A stretch of DNA of 64,000 bases from an uncultured Bacteroidota bacterium (GTDB taxonomy: Bacteria > Bacteroidota > Bacteroidia > Flavobacteriales > TMED113). The stretch spans positions 1 to 64,000 of the forward strand of contig CABYOB010000001.1 in the NCBI GenBank assembly GCA_902520385.1, read 5' to 3'. Under the pieces are notes generated by a model. It was not told the origin of the DNA, searched no databases, and was given only the letters and a program-made list of their open reading frames with translations. The position numbers and the translations under genes are program-made. This document shows positions 52,847 through 61,900 of the stretch, in pieces; within the stretch, counting starts at the first letter, position 1; every line of letters starts with the position of its first letter.

Positions 52847-54364
52847 TTAATGTTTAAAATGTCTAGTTTTAGTTAAAACCATACTAATATTATTCTTATT
52901 ACAACAATCTATTGACAATTGGTCATTTATTGAACCACCAGGTTGAATAACAGCTGAAACTTTTTCTTTGGCAGCAATTTCTATACAATCTGGAAATGGA
53001 AAAAAGGCATCGGATGCCATAACACTATTTTCTAAATCAAAATTAAAATTTTTTGCTTTTTCAATAGCTTGTTTTAGCGCATCCACTCTTGATGTTTGTC
53101 CACAACCAATTCCAATAAGTTGTTTGTTTTTTACCAAAACTATAGCATTAGATTTTGTGTGCTTACAAATTGTACTAGCGAACAATAAATCTTCAACTTG
53201 AGATTTGGAAGGTTTTAATTTAGTTATTTTCTCTAAATTTTCCTCAGAATCAATCAAAATATCTCTCTCTTGTGCTAAAATTCCATTTAAAATTGACCTA
53301 TACTGATGATTATTTTTTAGATTTTTTGGATTTAGCTCTAAGATAATTCTATTTTTTTTGTTTTTTAGAATCTCTATAGCCTTAGTTGAAAAATTAGGAG
53401 AAATTATAATTTCAAAAAATAATTCATTAATACTTTCAGCTGCTTTAGAATTTAATTCTTGATTTGTAACTAAAATTCCACCAAATGCAGAAATAGGATC
53501 TCCAGCTAATGCTTTCTTCCAAGCCTCATAAACATTATTGTCTATAGCAATTCCACATGCATTGTTATGTTTTAAAATAGCAAATGTAGGTTCTTTACAA
53601 TCTTTAATTAAATTAATAGCGGCATCAATATCTAGTAAATTATTATAAGAAATTTCTTTACCGTTTAACTTTTTAAATACTTCAGTTAGTTTTCCATAAT
53701 AAATTCCTTTTTGATGAGGATTTTCTCCGTATCGTAATATTTGTGATTCTGAAATAGATATTTTTAAAGATTCATCACTGTCAGTACTTAACCAAGAAAA
53801 AATATTGGTGTCATAATGTGAAGATAATTCAAAAGCTTTTTTTGCAAAAAACAATCTTTCTTCTAATGATGTATAGCCATTATTTTTTTCAATTATACTC
53901 GTGCAATTTGGAATTAATTCCTTGGAAGGAATAATCATTACATCCTTATAATTTTTAGCAGCAGCTCTTATTAGAGAAATGCCACCGATATCAATTTTTT
54001 CTATAATTTCTTCTTCGTTAGCATTATTTTTAACAGTATCTTCAAAGGGATATAAGTCAACAACAACTAAGTCAAAACTTGGGAGATCATATTTTTCAAC
54101 ATCTTCTAAGTCACTTTTTTTATCCCTTCTATTTAAAATTCCACCAAAAACTTTCGGATGAAGAGTTTTTACTCTACCACCTAAAATAGAAGGGTATTGG
54201 GTAATATCTTCAACTGACGTGACTTTACAACCTAATTTTTCTAAAGCTATTTTAGTTCCACCAGAGGAGTATAATTTTATATTTAATTTAATTAATAATG
54301 AAACTAGTGATTCTAAATTTTCTTTATTAAAAACAGATATAAAAGCGCTGTTTATTTTTTTCAT
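52847..54364 (-). CDS. purH: Bifunctional AICAR transformylase / IMP cyclohydrolase
   Basis: PurH performs the last two steps of purine synthesis to IMP. I start at the ATG at 54364 (MKKINSAFISVFNKENLESL); the ATG at 54430 adds 22 residues unlike the family. The MGS-like cyclohydrolase domain spans about residues 1-190 (LYSSGGTKIALEKLG; RVKTLHPKVFGGIL), and the transformylase domain follows (LRYGENPHQKG, FAILKHNNACGIA, AFGGILVTNQ, ASDAFFPFPD). The total of about 505 residues is usual. It is the first gene of the minus-strand cell-shape transcript, 12 bp upstream of mreB, and lies after the nfu terminator. Confidence 0.97.
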   Translation of the reverse strand: MKKINSAFISVFNKENLESLVSLLIKLNIKLYSSGGTKIALEKLGCKVTSVEDITQYPSILGGRVKTLHPKVFGGILNRRDKKSDLEDVEKYDLPSFDLVVVDLYPFEDTVKNNANEEEIIEKIDIGGISLIRAAAKNYKDVMIIPSKELIPNCTSIIEKNNGYTSLEERLFFAKKAFELSSHYDTNIFSWLSTDSDESLKISISESQILRYGENPHQKGIYYGKLTEVFKKLNGKEISYNNLLDIDAAINLIKDCKEPTFAILKHNNACGIAIDNNVYEAWKKALAGDPISAFGGILVTNQELNSKAAESINELFFEIIISPNFSTKAIEILKNKKNRIILELNPKNLKNNHQYRSILNGILAQERDILIDSEENLEKITKLKPSKSQVEDLLFASTICKHTKSNAIVLVKNKQLIGIGCGQTSRVDALKQAIEKAKNFNFDLENSVMASDAFFPFPDCIEIAAKEKVSAVIQPGGSINDQLSIDCCNKNNISMVLTKTRHFKH

Positions 54365-54443
54365 TTTAAAGTAATTAAGGTATAGAAATTTAAAAGAATC
54401 AATATACTTTAAAAAAATAAATATGTCCAATTATTCACAATAA

Positions 54444-54473
54444 AAAAAGAGAATAAATTAATATTCTCTTTTT
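54444..54473 (-). terminator. Rho-independent terminator of the nfu operon
   Basis: A perfect 12-bp stem (aaaaagagaata / tattctcttttt) with a 6-bp loop, 12 bp after the nfu stop on the minus strand. Read in that direction it ends in a run of T. It separates the nfu transcript from purH, which begins 80 bp further on. Confidence 0.8.
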
Positions 54474-54485
54474 ATTTGTCTAATA

Positions 54486-55073
54486 CTAGTTTATAGGAAT
54501 TACTTCTTTAATTTCATCTCCTAAAATTTGTTTGAGTTTTGTCTCAATACCTTGTTTTAGAGTATAAGTAGAAGATGGACAGCCATTACAAGCTCCTTGA
54601 AGTAACACTTTTACTATTCCTTTTTCGTATGATACTAAAGAAATATCACCACCGTCTTGCATAACGTAGGGCCTGATGTGTTGTTCAAAAATATCTTCGA
54701 TTAAATTTTCTTTTTTTGTTCTTTTACGGTTTACTGTTACTTTTCTTTTTTTGCTTGTTGTATTGGGCTTTAATGAAGTGTTTTTTACTAGAACGCCGGC
54801 ATTTAATTTTTCTTGAATCATTACTCTAATTTCAAATGAAATGTCATCCCAGTTAACTTTATCGTTTTTTTCAATTGAAATAAAGTTTATTCCTAAAAAA
54901 ATATTTTCAACGAAAGGGAACATAAATAATTCATAAATAAGTGGAAACTCATTTTGTTTAGGAATTATATCAAACTCAATCATATCTTCAGTTAAAACTT
55001 GATTTGAGACAAATTTCATTACTTCTGGGTTTGGTGTGTATTCCGAGTATATAGTGTAAATTTTATTTTTCAT
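54486..55073 (-). CDS. nfu: NFU1-type iron-sulfur cluster scaffold/carrier
   Basis: It carries or assembles Fe-S clusters for delivery to target proteins. The 195-residue protein has an Nfu N-terminal domain (YSEYTPNPEVMKFVSNQVL) and, after a lysine-rich linker around residues 105-120, a C-terminal NifU-like domain (IRPYVMQDGGDISLVSYEKG and QGACNGCPSSTYTL, with the CxxC cluster ligands). The start overlaps the murI stop by 11 bp. IspG, HemW and RlmN in this window are all [4Fe-4S] clients of the kind such carriers serve, but no direct link is shown. Confidence 0.95.
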   Translation of the reverse strand: MKNKIYTIYSEYTPNPEVMKFVSNQVLTEDMIEFDIIPKQNEFPLIYELFMFPFVENIFLGINFISIEKNDKVNWDDISFEIRVMIQEKLNAGVLVKNTSLKPNTTSKKRKVTVNRKRTKKENLIEDIFEQHIRPYVMQDGGDISLVSYEKGIVKVLLQGACNGCPSSTYTLKQGIETKLKQILGDEIKEVIPIN

Positions 55074-55875
55074 TAAATATGTTTTTTTCTTTTAAATTAA
55101 TATCGTTGTTAAAAAATATTTTAGAACTGTTTTGAAAACTAGTTGTAAGATCAGAAACAAAAAACTCATGTTTTTCACTATTCTGAGTTTCATTTAATAA
55201 TTTTTTTTTCTGCAGTTTATTTTTAATGTGTAAACCAATAGCATTTAATGAACTGATTACATTAACTTTTTTATTATAAAAGTTTTTTATTTCAGATTCA
55301 ATAAGTGGATAGTGGGTGCAACCAAGAATAAGAGTTTCGATTTCTTTTAGTTTATTGTGTTTTAAATAAGTTGCTATAATTTTTTTTTTAATTGACGCAT
55401 CGTGAAATCCAGATTCAATCATTGGTGCCAACAATGGTGTTGCTAGGGAAAAAACAGATAATTTTTTTTTTAGTTTATCGATTTTACTTTCATAAACTTT
55501 AGAGTTTATAGTTGCATTAGTGCCAATAATACCAATTTTTTTATTTTGTAAATTATTCACACAATCAACAACAGGATCAATAACATTAAATATTATACTG
55601 TTACTTCCAACTTCTGTTTTAATATAATCTAATGCTAATGATGATGCTGAATTACAAGCAATAACTATAGCCTTGCATTTCTTACTTAATAAAAAGTGAC
55701 AAATTTTGGAACAGTAATTAACTACTTTTTCCTTAGATTTCTCCCCATAAGGTAAATGCAGGGTGTCTCCAAAATAGATTATTTTTTCATTAGGCATTAA
55801 CTCAATAATTTCTCTTGCTACCGTTAAGCCCCCAATGCCAGAATCAAAAATCCCTATAGGAAATTCAGAATTCAA
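55063..55875 (-). CDS. murI: Glutamate racemase
   Basis: MurI makes D-glutamate for peptidoglycan. The 270-residue protein has IGIFDSGIGGLTVAREI with the conserved DSGxGG, YFGDTLHLPYGEKS, the first catalytic Cys in VIACNSASS, and the second in LILGCTHYPLIE. The usual Lys/Asp neighbours are present. It lies 4 bp after the second ompH gene and overlaps nfu by 11 bp. The order ompH-ompH-murI recurs in Flavobacteriia. Confidence 0.96.
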   Translation of the reverse strand: MNSEFPIGIFDSGIGGLTVAREIIELMPNEKIIYFGDTLHLPYGEKSKEKVVNYCSKICHFLLSKKCKAIVIACNSASSLALDYIKTEVGSNSIIFNVIDPVVDCVNNLQNKKIGIIGTNATINSKVYESKIDKLKKKLSVFSLATPLLAPMIESGFHDASIKKKIIATYLKHNKLKEIETLILGCTHYPLIESEIKNFYNKKVNVISSLNAIGLHIKNKLQKKKLLNETQNSEKHEFFVSDLTTSFQNSSKIFFNNDINLKEKNIFNEK

Positions 55876-55879
55876 ATAG

Positions 55880-56392
55880 TTATAGTTTTAATTTCTTTTT
55901 GACCTCACCAGTTATATCATTAGAACCCGGTCCATCATTATATAAAATTACGTTAAAACCACTACCTGTATCAAGAATATAAGAGTATTTTCCACTTTTT
56001 GCTACGTCGTTAATAGCATTTTGAATTTTTTCAACAACAGGAGCAAGTAAATCATTTTGTAAAGTTTGCAATTCTTTTTGAGCATCTTGGGCAAAAACTT
56101 GCATACGTTGTTCTAAGTTTATAGCTTCTTCATATTTTGCTTTAATTACGGATTCACTTTCACCATCATTTTGTGCTTTTTGAAAAGATTGAGCTGCTTC
56201 TTGAGCTTTTTGCATCATTTCTGCGTACATCTCATCCATTTTTTTACTTTCTTTTTGGATTTTAGTTTCAATGACTTTTATGTCAGGCATTTTTGACATA
56301 ATTTCTTGAGAGTTAACATGTCCTATTTTTTGTTGAGCAATAATACATATTGAAAACAAACAAAATAAAGAACTTAAAAGTATTTTTTTCAT
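55880..56392 (-). CDS. OmpH/Skp-family periplasmic chaperone, second copy
   Basis: A 170-residue protein with a signal peptide ending CIIAQ and the Skp start KIGHVNSQEIMSKMPDIK. A long helical tentacle region (about residues 40-110, rich in Ala, Gln, Glu and Lys) is followed by the trimerisation strand GKYSYILDTG. Skp-type chaperones hold unfolded outer-membrane proteins on the way to BamA. It is 10 bp downstream of the first ompH gene; the two share little identity in the helices, so this is an old duplication. Confidence 0.9.
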   Translation of the reverse strand: MKKILLSSLFCLFSICIIAQQKIGHVNSQEIMSKMPDIKVIETKIQKESKKMDEMYAEMMQKAQEAAQSFQKAQNDGESESVIKAKYEEAINLEQRMQVFAQDAQKELQTLQNDLLAPVVEKIQNAINDVAKSGKYSYILDTGSGFNVILYNDGPGSNDITGEVKKKLKL

Positions 56393-56402
56393 ATTTAAAA
56401 TT

Positions 56403-56915
56403 TTAATAATTATAACCTAGTTGATCTAAAATATCATTACTTACATCTAAATCTTCATTTGAATATAACATAATTAATTCAGAAGATTTGTCAAAAATAA
56501 TTTCATATCTATTTTTTTCTGCATATTCTTTTATTGCATTATAAATTATTTCTTGAATGGGCTCAACTTTTTCTCTTTGTTTTTCATAAAGTTTACCATT
56601 TGGCCCAAACAAACTTTTTTGATATTCTCTAACTTCTTGTTCCTTGTTAATAATATTTTCTTCTATTATTTTTTTTTCATTTTCTGGAAGTAGGTATTTT
56701 TCGGCTTTATAGCTTTGGTACATTTTCTCAATATCTATGTATAAGTTTTGAATTTCATCTTCCCATTTTTGAGAGAGTTCTTCAATTTCTTCTTGCGCAC
56801 TTGTAAATTCAGGAATATTACTCAAAATATATTTTGAGTCCACATAGGCTACTTTTTGAGAAAAACAAAAGTTGATTAAAAACAGTGTAATTAATGTTAA
56901 ACTTATTTTTTTCAT
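56403..56915 (-). CDS. OmpH/Skp-family periplasmic chaperone, first copy
   Basis: A 170-residue protein with a signal peptide (MKKISLTLITLFLINFCFSQ) and the Skp-type strand KVAYVDSKYILSNIPEF, then a long coiled-coil arm (about residues 40-120, many Glu and Lys) and a closing strand NRYEIIFDKSSELIM. It differs from the second copy in the arm (EENIINKEQEVREYQKS). It is the first gene after bamA, with its own two-box promoter in the bamA 3' end. Confidence 0.9.
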   Translation of the reverse strand: MKKISLTLITLFLINFCFSQKVAYVDSKYILSNIPEFTSAQEEIEELSQKWEDEIQNLYIDIEKMYQSYKAEKYLLPENEKKIIEENIINKEQEVREYQKSLFGPNGKLYEKQREKVEPIQEIIYNAIKEYAEKNRYEIIFDKSSELIMLYSNEDLDVSNDILDQLGYNY

Positions 56916-56942
56916 ATAAAAATATTAATTTCTAAAACTCAG

Positions 56943-56972
56943 CAAATTTAATCATTTAAAATTGTTGACCAA
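56943..56972 (-). promoter_or_regulatory. Two-box Bacteroidota promoter upstream of the ompH pair
   Basis: On the minus strand a TTG (56970-56972) is followed after exactly 19 bp by TAAATTTG (56943-56950), fitting the -33 TTG / -7 TAnnTTTG arrangement of Bacteroidota. The -7 box is 27 bp before the ompH start codon and the -33 box lies within the last bases of bamA. Confidence 0.55.
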
Positions 56973-59403
56973 TTATAAAATGAGTTTGCCAACCACTTTT
57001 TATTGTTGAATTATTTAAGTTATCAAATCCATGTGCAAAATCTAGACCTAATAAACCAAACATAGGCATAAATATTCTAATTCCTAATCCAGCGGATCTT
57101 TTTAATTCAAAAGGATTGTAGTTATTATAATTTGACCATGAATTTCCGGCTTCTGTAAATAAAAGAGCATAAATTGTTGAGTTTGGATTTAATGAAACAG
57201 GATATCTTAATTCTATATTATATTTATTATATAGAGCGTCTCCTGAATCTGAACTTAATGACCCGTTTGGATATCCTCTAAGTGCAATAATTTCTCGGCC
57301 GTCTATAGAATATCCACTAAGACCATCACCTCCAACAAAAAATCTTTCAAAAGGAGGGAGTCCAACAGTTTTATTATATGTGCCCAAAAAACCTAATTCA
57401 AAATGAGTTCTAATAACTAAATCACCAAATATACTATTGTACCAGGTTCCATCAAATTTAAATTTATTATACTCCAAGAAACGGTATCTTTCTTGATCAT
57501 CTGTTAGGTTCTCATAGTAGTTTTTTTCTTTAAATAAAGAATAAGGCGGTGTTAACTCAAAATATATTGAAAATTTAGAGCCATTTCTAGGATATATAGG
57601 ATTAAAAATAGAGTTTCTTGAAAAAGTTGTGGCGTAATTTATATTATTAGAAAAGCCGTCACTAAAATCAAATAAACTGGTTTGATAATCTTCTAAATTA
57701 TATCTTTGAAAATTTAATGAGTGGGATATTGTAAAATAGTCATCTGGCCAATTGAGTCTTTTTCCAAAACCAATACTCAAGCCAGAAATATCCATCTTAG
57801 AACCCTCAGTAAATGATTGAATTGTTTTCCATAATGAGACAGAAAAACTGTTAGGTTTTGCACCTCCCATCCACGGTTCTTCGAAAGACAAGCTATAGTT
57901 TTGATAGTATGTTCCATTTGAGGCGGCGCGTAATCTAATTTTTTGTCCATCTCCATGAGGCATGGGGCTCCAGCTTTCTTTTTTAAAAAAGTTTTTAGTA
58001 GAGAAATTGTTAAAAACTACAGAGAATGCTCCAACAACCATTCCATTTCCCCAACCCCCTTGAAGCTCTAATTGGTCCGACGATTTTGATTCTACACTGT
58101 ATTCTATGTCAACTGTACCCGTTTCTGGATCGGGTATAGGGTTAACACCAAGTGACTCAGGATTAAAATAGCCTAAGCGATTAAATTCTTCTTGAGTTCT
58201 AATAATATCAGACCTTTTAAACATTGAACCAGGTAAAGATCTAACTTCTCTCATAATAACGTGGTCTTTAACCTTAGTGTTTCCGGTTACAGAAACGTTA
58301 TTTACAACAGCTCTTTTTCCTTCACTAAGTCTAATTTCTAAATTAATTTTTTGATCTTCTATCCCTGTTTCAATTGGATTTGCTTGAAAAAAAAGATATC
58401 CATCGTCCATATATAAAGAGCTTATATCATTTCCATTTCTACTCATGTATAATCTTTCTTCTAATAATTTTTGATCAAAAATTTCACCGGATTTAACGGA
58501 CAATAATTCATTTAATTTTTCAGAGTTATATTTAGAGTTTCCGATCCAATTTATGTCACCAAAAAAATATTTCTCACCCTCTAAAATGTTGATGGTTAAT
58601 TCTAATTCATTCTTTTCGTTAATTATAATTGAATGATTAGTTATTTGCGCGTCTCTAAATCCGTTTTCTCTGTATAAAGAAATTAGATTTTGTAAATCTT
58701 CTTCCAAATCACTTTCAATATACTTTGATGAACTAAATATATTTTTTATTCCCTTTTCCTTAGTGTTTTTTAATTGTCTTTTTAACTTTCCATTTTTAAA
58801 TGAACTTTTGTCAGATTTGAAAATGATTTCTTTAATTTTCATTCGTTCATTTTTCTTAACATCAATTATCAATGTTGATTTATTTAGGTTTTTATTATAG
58901 TTTTCAATGACATCGCAATTCACATTAAAAAACCCTTTTTCACGAAAATATTTAATTATGTGATTTTTTATTTTCTTCTTGATTTGTTCGCTAACAGAGT
59001 TTCCTCTCACTAAATTTATTTCATCTCGAAGCTTGTCAATTTCAGATTTTTTAAGACCCTTAAATTGAAATTTTTCTAGTTTAGGGAGCTGATTGAGATA
59101 AATTTCAAGAAAAATTATATTTCCTTCAATTTTAGTTTGAAATATTTGTATATCTGAAAACAATTTTTGTTTCCATAAAGTTTGAATAGCATTAGGTATT
59201 TCTTCTCCAGGCACAAAGATATTATCTCCAACTTTAAGATTGATTAAGGATAGAATGTTGTTACTTTCTACTGTTGAATTACCAGAAAAAATAATACCAC
59301 CGATCATATATTGAGAATTCATGTCATTGTTAGATTGACTCAATGAAATAGAATGAATTCCTAATATTAATATAACTAGGATCTTAAAATAATTTTTTCT
59401 CAT
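56956..59403 (-). CDS. bamA: Outer-membrane protein assembly factor BamA
   Basis: BamA inserts beta-barrel proteins into the outer membrane. I choose the ATG at 59403 (MRKNYFKILVILILGIHSI), giving a signal peptide ending in SLSQS and not overlapping uppS; the ATG at 59421 would overlap it. Five POTRA-like repeats span about residues 35-420 (for example YMIGGIIFSGNSTVESNNIL; AVVNNVSVTGNTKVKDHVIM), followed by the 16-strand barrel with the VRGF-equivalent YSIDGREIIALRGYPNG and a terminal aromatic residue (IIGQQF). Normal length for the family, about 815 residues. Confidence 0.96.
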   Translation of the reverse strand: MRKNYFKILVILILGIHSISLSQSNNDMNSQYMIGGIIFSGNSTVESNNILSLINLKVGDNIFVPGEEIPNAIQTLWKQKLFSDIQIFQTKIEGNIIFLEIYLNQLPKLEKFQFKGLKKSEIDKLRDEINLVRGNSVSEQIKKKIKNHIIKYFREKGFFNVNCDVIENYNKNLNKSTLIIDVKKNERMKIKEIIFKSDKSSFKNGKLKRQLKNTKEKGIKNIFSSSKYIESDLEEDLQNLISLYRENGFRDAQITNHSIIINEKNELELTINILEGEKYFFGDINWIGNSKYNSEKLNELLSVKSGEIFDQKLLEERLYMSRNGNDISSLYMDDGYLFFQANPIETGIEDQKINLEIRLSEGKRAVVNNVSVTGNTKVKDHVIMREVRSLPGSMFKRSDIIRTQEEFNRLGYFNPESLGVNPIPDPETGTVDIEYSVESKSSDQLELQGGWGNGMVVGAFSVVFNNFSTKNFFKKESWSPMPHGDGQKIRLRAASNGTYYQNYSLSFEEPWMGGAKPNSFSVSLWKTIQSFTEGSKMDISGLSIGFGKRLNWPDDYFTISHSLNFQRYNLEDYQTSLFDFSDGFSNNINYATTFSRNSIFNPIYPRNGSKFSIYFELTPPYSLFKEKNYYENLTDDQERYRFLEYNKFKFDGTWYNSIFGDLVIRTHFELGFLGTYNKTVGLPPFERFFVGGDGLSGYSIDGREIIALRGYPNGSLSSDSGDALYNKYNIELRYPVSLNPNSTIYALLFTEAGNSWSNYNNYNPFELKRSAGLGIRIFMPMFGLLGLDFAHGFDNLNNSTIKSGWQTHFIIGQQF

Positions 59404-59404
59404 T

Positions 59405-60133
59405 TCAATTAACTTTTCCAAATCTTCTTTCTCTTTTTTGATATTCTAAAATAGCTTGATAAAAATCATTTTTTCCAAACTCTGGCCAATTAGTTTCACA
59501 AAAATATAATTCTGCATAAGCTAATTGCCATAATAGAAAGTTACTTATTCTTTTTTCACCACCTGTTCTGATTAAAAGATCAGGATAAGGTAAATTATTT
59601 GTACAAAGGTAATTATTTACCAATTTTTCATTTATATTTTTGGCATTAAATTTCTTTTGATCAAATTCGCTAACAATTTTTTTTATTGCATTAGAAATCT
59701 CCCATCTAGCACTATAACTTAATGCAATGGTTAACGTTAATTTTTTATTTTTATTTGTCAATTGTTTAACTTTTTCAATAGCAAGTTTAGAATCTAAAGG
59801 TAAGTCATTTAAATCTCCAATAGTATTTAATTTTACATCATTTTCCATTAATGTCTTTTTATATTTTATTACAGAGCTTGCTAATAACTTCATAATCATT
59901 TTGACCTCATAATTTGGTCTTTCCCAATTTTCTTTTGAAAAGGCAAATAATGTTAGGTATTTAATTTCCAATTTTATAGATTCTTCTATTATTTTTTTAA
60001 CAGTCTCTATTCCTTTCTGATGGCCAAAAGTTCGTTTTTTTCCTAATATTTTAGCCCAACGGCCATTACCATCCATAATTATACTTACGTGGTTAGGCAA
60101 TTTTTTAGAATCAATTTCAGAAAACAAAGTCAT
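59405..60133 (-). CDS. uppS: Isoprenyl (undecaprenyl) transferase
   Basis: UppS makes the cis-polyprenyl diphosphate carrier for cell-wall synthesis. The 242-residue protein begins with NHVSIIMDGNGRWAK, which includes the catalytic Asp, followed by GHQKGIETVKKII, LTLFAFSKENWERP and the C-terminal DLLIRTGGEKRISNFLLWQ and AELYFCETNWPEF, all diagnostic. Its start codon overlaps the DUF6089 stop by 1 bp (TAATG), and bamA follows after 1 bp. Confidence 0.96.
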   Translation of the reverse strand: MTLFSEIDSKKLPNHVSIIMDGNGRWAKILGKKRTFGHQKGIETVKKIIEESIKLEIKYLTLFAFSKENWERPNYEVKMIMKLLASSVIKYKKTLMENDVKLNTIGDLNDLPLDSKLAIEKVKQLTNKNKKLTLTIALSYSARWEISNAIKKIVSEFDQKKFNAKNINEKLVNNYLCTNNLPYPDLLIRTGGEKRISNFLLWQLAYAELYFCETNWPEFGKNDFYQAILEYQKRERRFGKVN

Positions 60134-60960
60134 TAATAATTAATCTGTGAACAGAAGGATTTTTTAGGAATTTTATAAACAAAACTAACACCAAAAAAAC
60201 CAAATTTATCCATATTTTCTGAATTACCTCGTTGACTTCCTTCTTCAAATCCAGAATAAGATTTGTCAGCTAAGTTTTGAGCTTGTTCGCTTAATAAATT
60301 AGGGTTTATATAATCTAAGCTCACATCATCTATATAATCAGTTTTTGTTAGTGTCCAAGACCAAGCAATATTTAGTGCTAAAAAATCATTTAAATTTAAT
60401 TTATAACCAATCCCTATAGGTATGCCAATAGCAAATAGTTTATATTTTTCTCTTTCTGGATATAAAAAACTACCCTGACCTTCTGTGCCTAAAGGTTGTA
60501 ACTCTACCCAGGTTCCGTTATAATAACCTTTTGGATTAAATTTAAATCCACTAATTCCAGTAAACACATATAAAGATTTATTAAATTTTTCAGATCCAAT
60601 TTTATAAGGAGAGAAATTAAATTCAAAATTACTAGACATCTCTGTAATATTTGATTGAAAATCCAAATTTCTTTGAGTAATAAATAAATCTTCTGAATTA
60701 CTGTCAAATGAACTAATTTCACCTCTTTTCAAACTAAAATTAACTGCAATTCTAGAATTCAAATTTTTTCTAAAATTTAAGCCTATTGCAGCTTTTGCGT
60801 TAATAAATAATTTATCTGTATTACCAAAATTTAAAGAATTGTAGCCAACATCTCCATGAAAAAAAGATGTTCCCATAAAAAGGCCTAGTTCAGTTTGTGA
60901 AAATGCAAAAGAACCAATAAATAAATAAAAAAACAGTATTATTTTTTTAAACACATGCAT
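60133..60960 (-). CDS. DUF6089 outer-membrane beta-barrel protein
   Basis: A 275-residue protein of unknown function. I choose the ATG at 60960 (MHVFKKIILFFYLFIGSFAF), giving a signal peptide ending in FSQ. The mature part starts TELGLFMGTSFFHGDVGYNS and has alternating aromatic strands (LNDFLALNIAWSWTL; FGFFGVSFVYKI), as in small beta-barrels; the DUF6089 assignment rests on this pattern and on the conserved location between nadK and uppS. It could act in outer-membrane assembly with bamA, downstream in the same run, but that is inference. Confidence 0.8.
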   Translation of the reverse strand: MHVFKKIILFFYLFIGSFAFSQTELGLFMGTSFFHGDVGYNSLNFGNTDKLFINAKAAIGLNFRKNLNSRIAVNFSLKRGEISSFDSNSEDLFITQRNLDFQSNITEMSSNFEFNFSPYKIGSEKFNKSLYVFTGISGFKFNPKGYYNGTWVELQPLGTEGQGSFLYPEREKYKLFAIGIPIGIGYKLNLNDFLALNIAWSWTLTKTDYIDDVSLDYINPNLLSEQAQNLADKSYSGFEEGSQRGNSENMDKFGFFGVSFVYKIPKKSFCSQINY

Positions 60961-61010
60961 ACTAATCAATATATATTTTACAATATACATAATTGTTAAA
61001 TATAAGGCTT

Positions 61011-61895
61011 TTATTCATTATTTCTTTTATCTAAACCCCAGAGTAGTTTATTACGTAATGTATCGAAGTAATTATTTTTTTTAGTTATTATAAAATTAAT
61101 TTTAAATTTTTCTTTTTGAATACACACAATGTGTTTGTTTGTTATTTTTTCTGTTTGACCATCAATAGACAGGTTAAATGATTTAAATCTTTGGTCTAGA
61201 TGAATTTGAATGGAATTTTTATCAGATAAAATTAAAGGTCGAACATTTAAATTATGTGAAGAAATTGGTGTAATAATGAAATTATTTGAATCGGGCATAA
61301 CTATAGGCCCTCCGCAACTTAATGAATGAGCCGTTGAGCCTGTTGGAGTAGATACAATTAGACCATCTCCCCAGTATGTATTTAAAAAATTATTATTTAC
61401 ATAAGTATTAATACTAATCATAGAAAGATGGTTTTTTTCAGAAATTGAAACTTCATTTAAAGCAAATTGGAATAATTTCTTTTTTAATTTAGGTTTTGTA
61501 GAAACTTGAATCAAACTTCTAGCACTAATTTGAAATTTTTTATTATATAAATCAGAAATTAAGTCAGAAATATTTTGTTTTGGGATATTTGCTAAAAACC
61601 CCAGTCTTCCTGTATTAATACCAGTAATCGGAATATTTAGTTTCCCAATTAAATGTGCTGCTTTTAACATTGTTCCATCACCTCCAAAACAAATTAAAAA
61701 ATCAATATTATTTGTTTTAGATATTTTTTTTAAAACTGTAGTTTGTTTTGGGAAACTGATGTATTTTTCAATCTTTTTATATACTTTTTCTAAAACAAAT
61801 AATTTAGAATTATATTTTAATATTTCCTCAATACATGTTTTAATATAATTAGAAGAGTCAGTAGTGATTTGTTGTGTATATAAAATAATCCTCAT
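61011..61895 (-). CDS. nadK: NAD kinase
   Basis: NadK phosphorylates NAD+ to NADP+, the sole de novo source of NADP. The 294-residue protein has ICFGGDGTMLKAAH with the GGDG catalytic motif, GINTGRLGFLANIP, STPTGSTAHSLSCGGPIV and ITPISSHNLNVRPLI, a complete set of family motifs. It lies 5 bp after the CBS gene; DUF6089 follows after a 50-bp gap. Confidence 0.97.
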   Translation of the reverse strand: MRIILYTQQITTDSSNYIKTCIEEILKYNSKLFVLEKVYKKIEKYISFPKQTTVLKKISKTNNIDFLICFGGDGTMLKAAHLIGKLNIPITGINTGRLGFLANIPKQNISDLISDLYNKKFQISARSLIQVSTKPKLKKKLFQFALNEVSISEKNHLSMISINTYVNNNFLNTYWGDGLIVSTPTGSTAHSLSCGGPIVMPDSNNFIITPISSHNLNVRPLILSDKNSIQIHLDQRFKSFNLSIDGQTEKITNKHIVCIQKEKFKINFIITKKNNYFDTLRNKLLWGLDKRNNE

Positions 61896-61900
61896 TTTGT

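Noticed and set aside
54431..54439. A second TTATTCACA (DnaA-box-like) match
   Set aside because: It lies alone between the nfu terminator and purH with no supporting repeats; by a rough estimate several matches are expected by chance in this AT-rich window.
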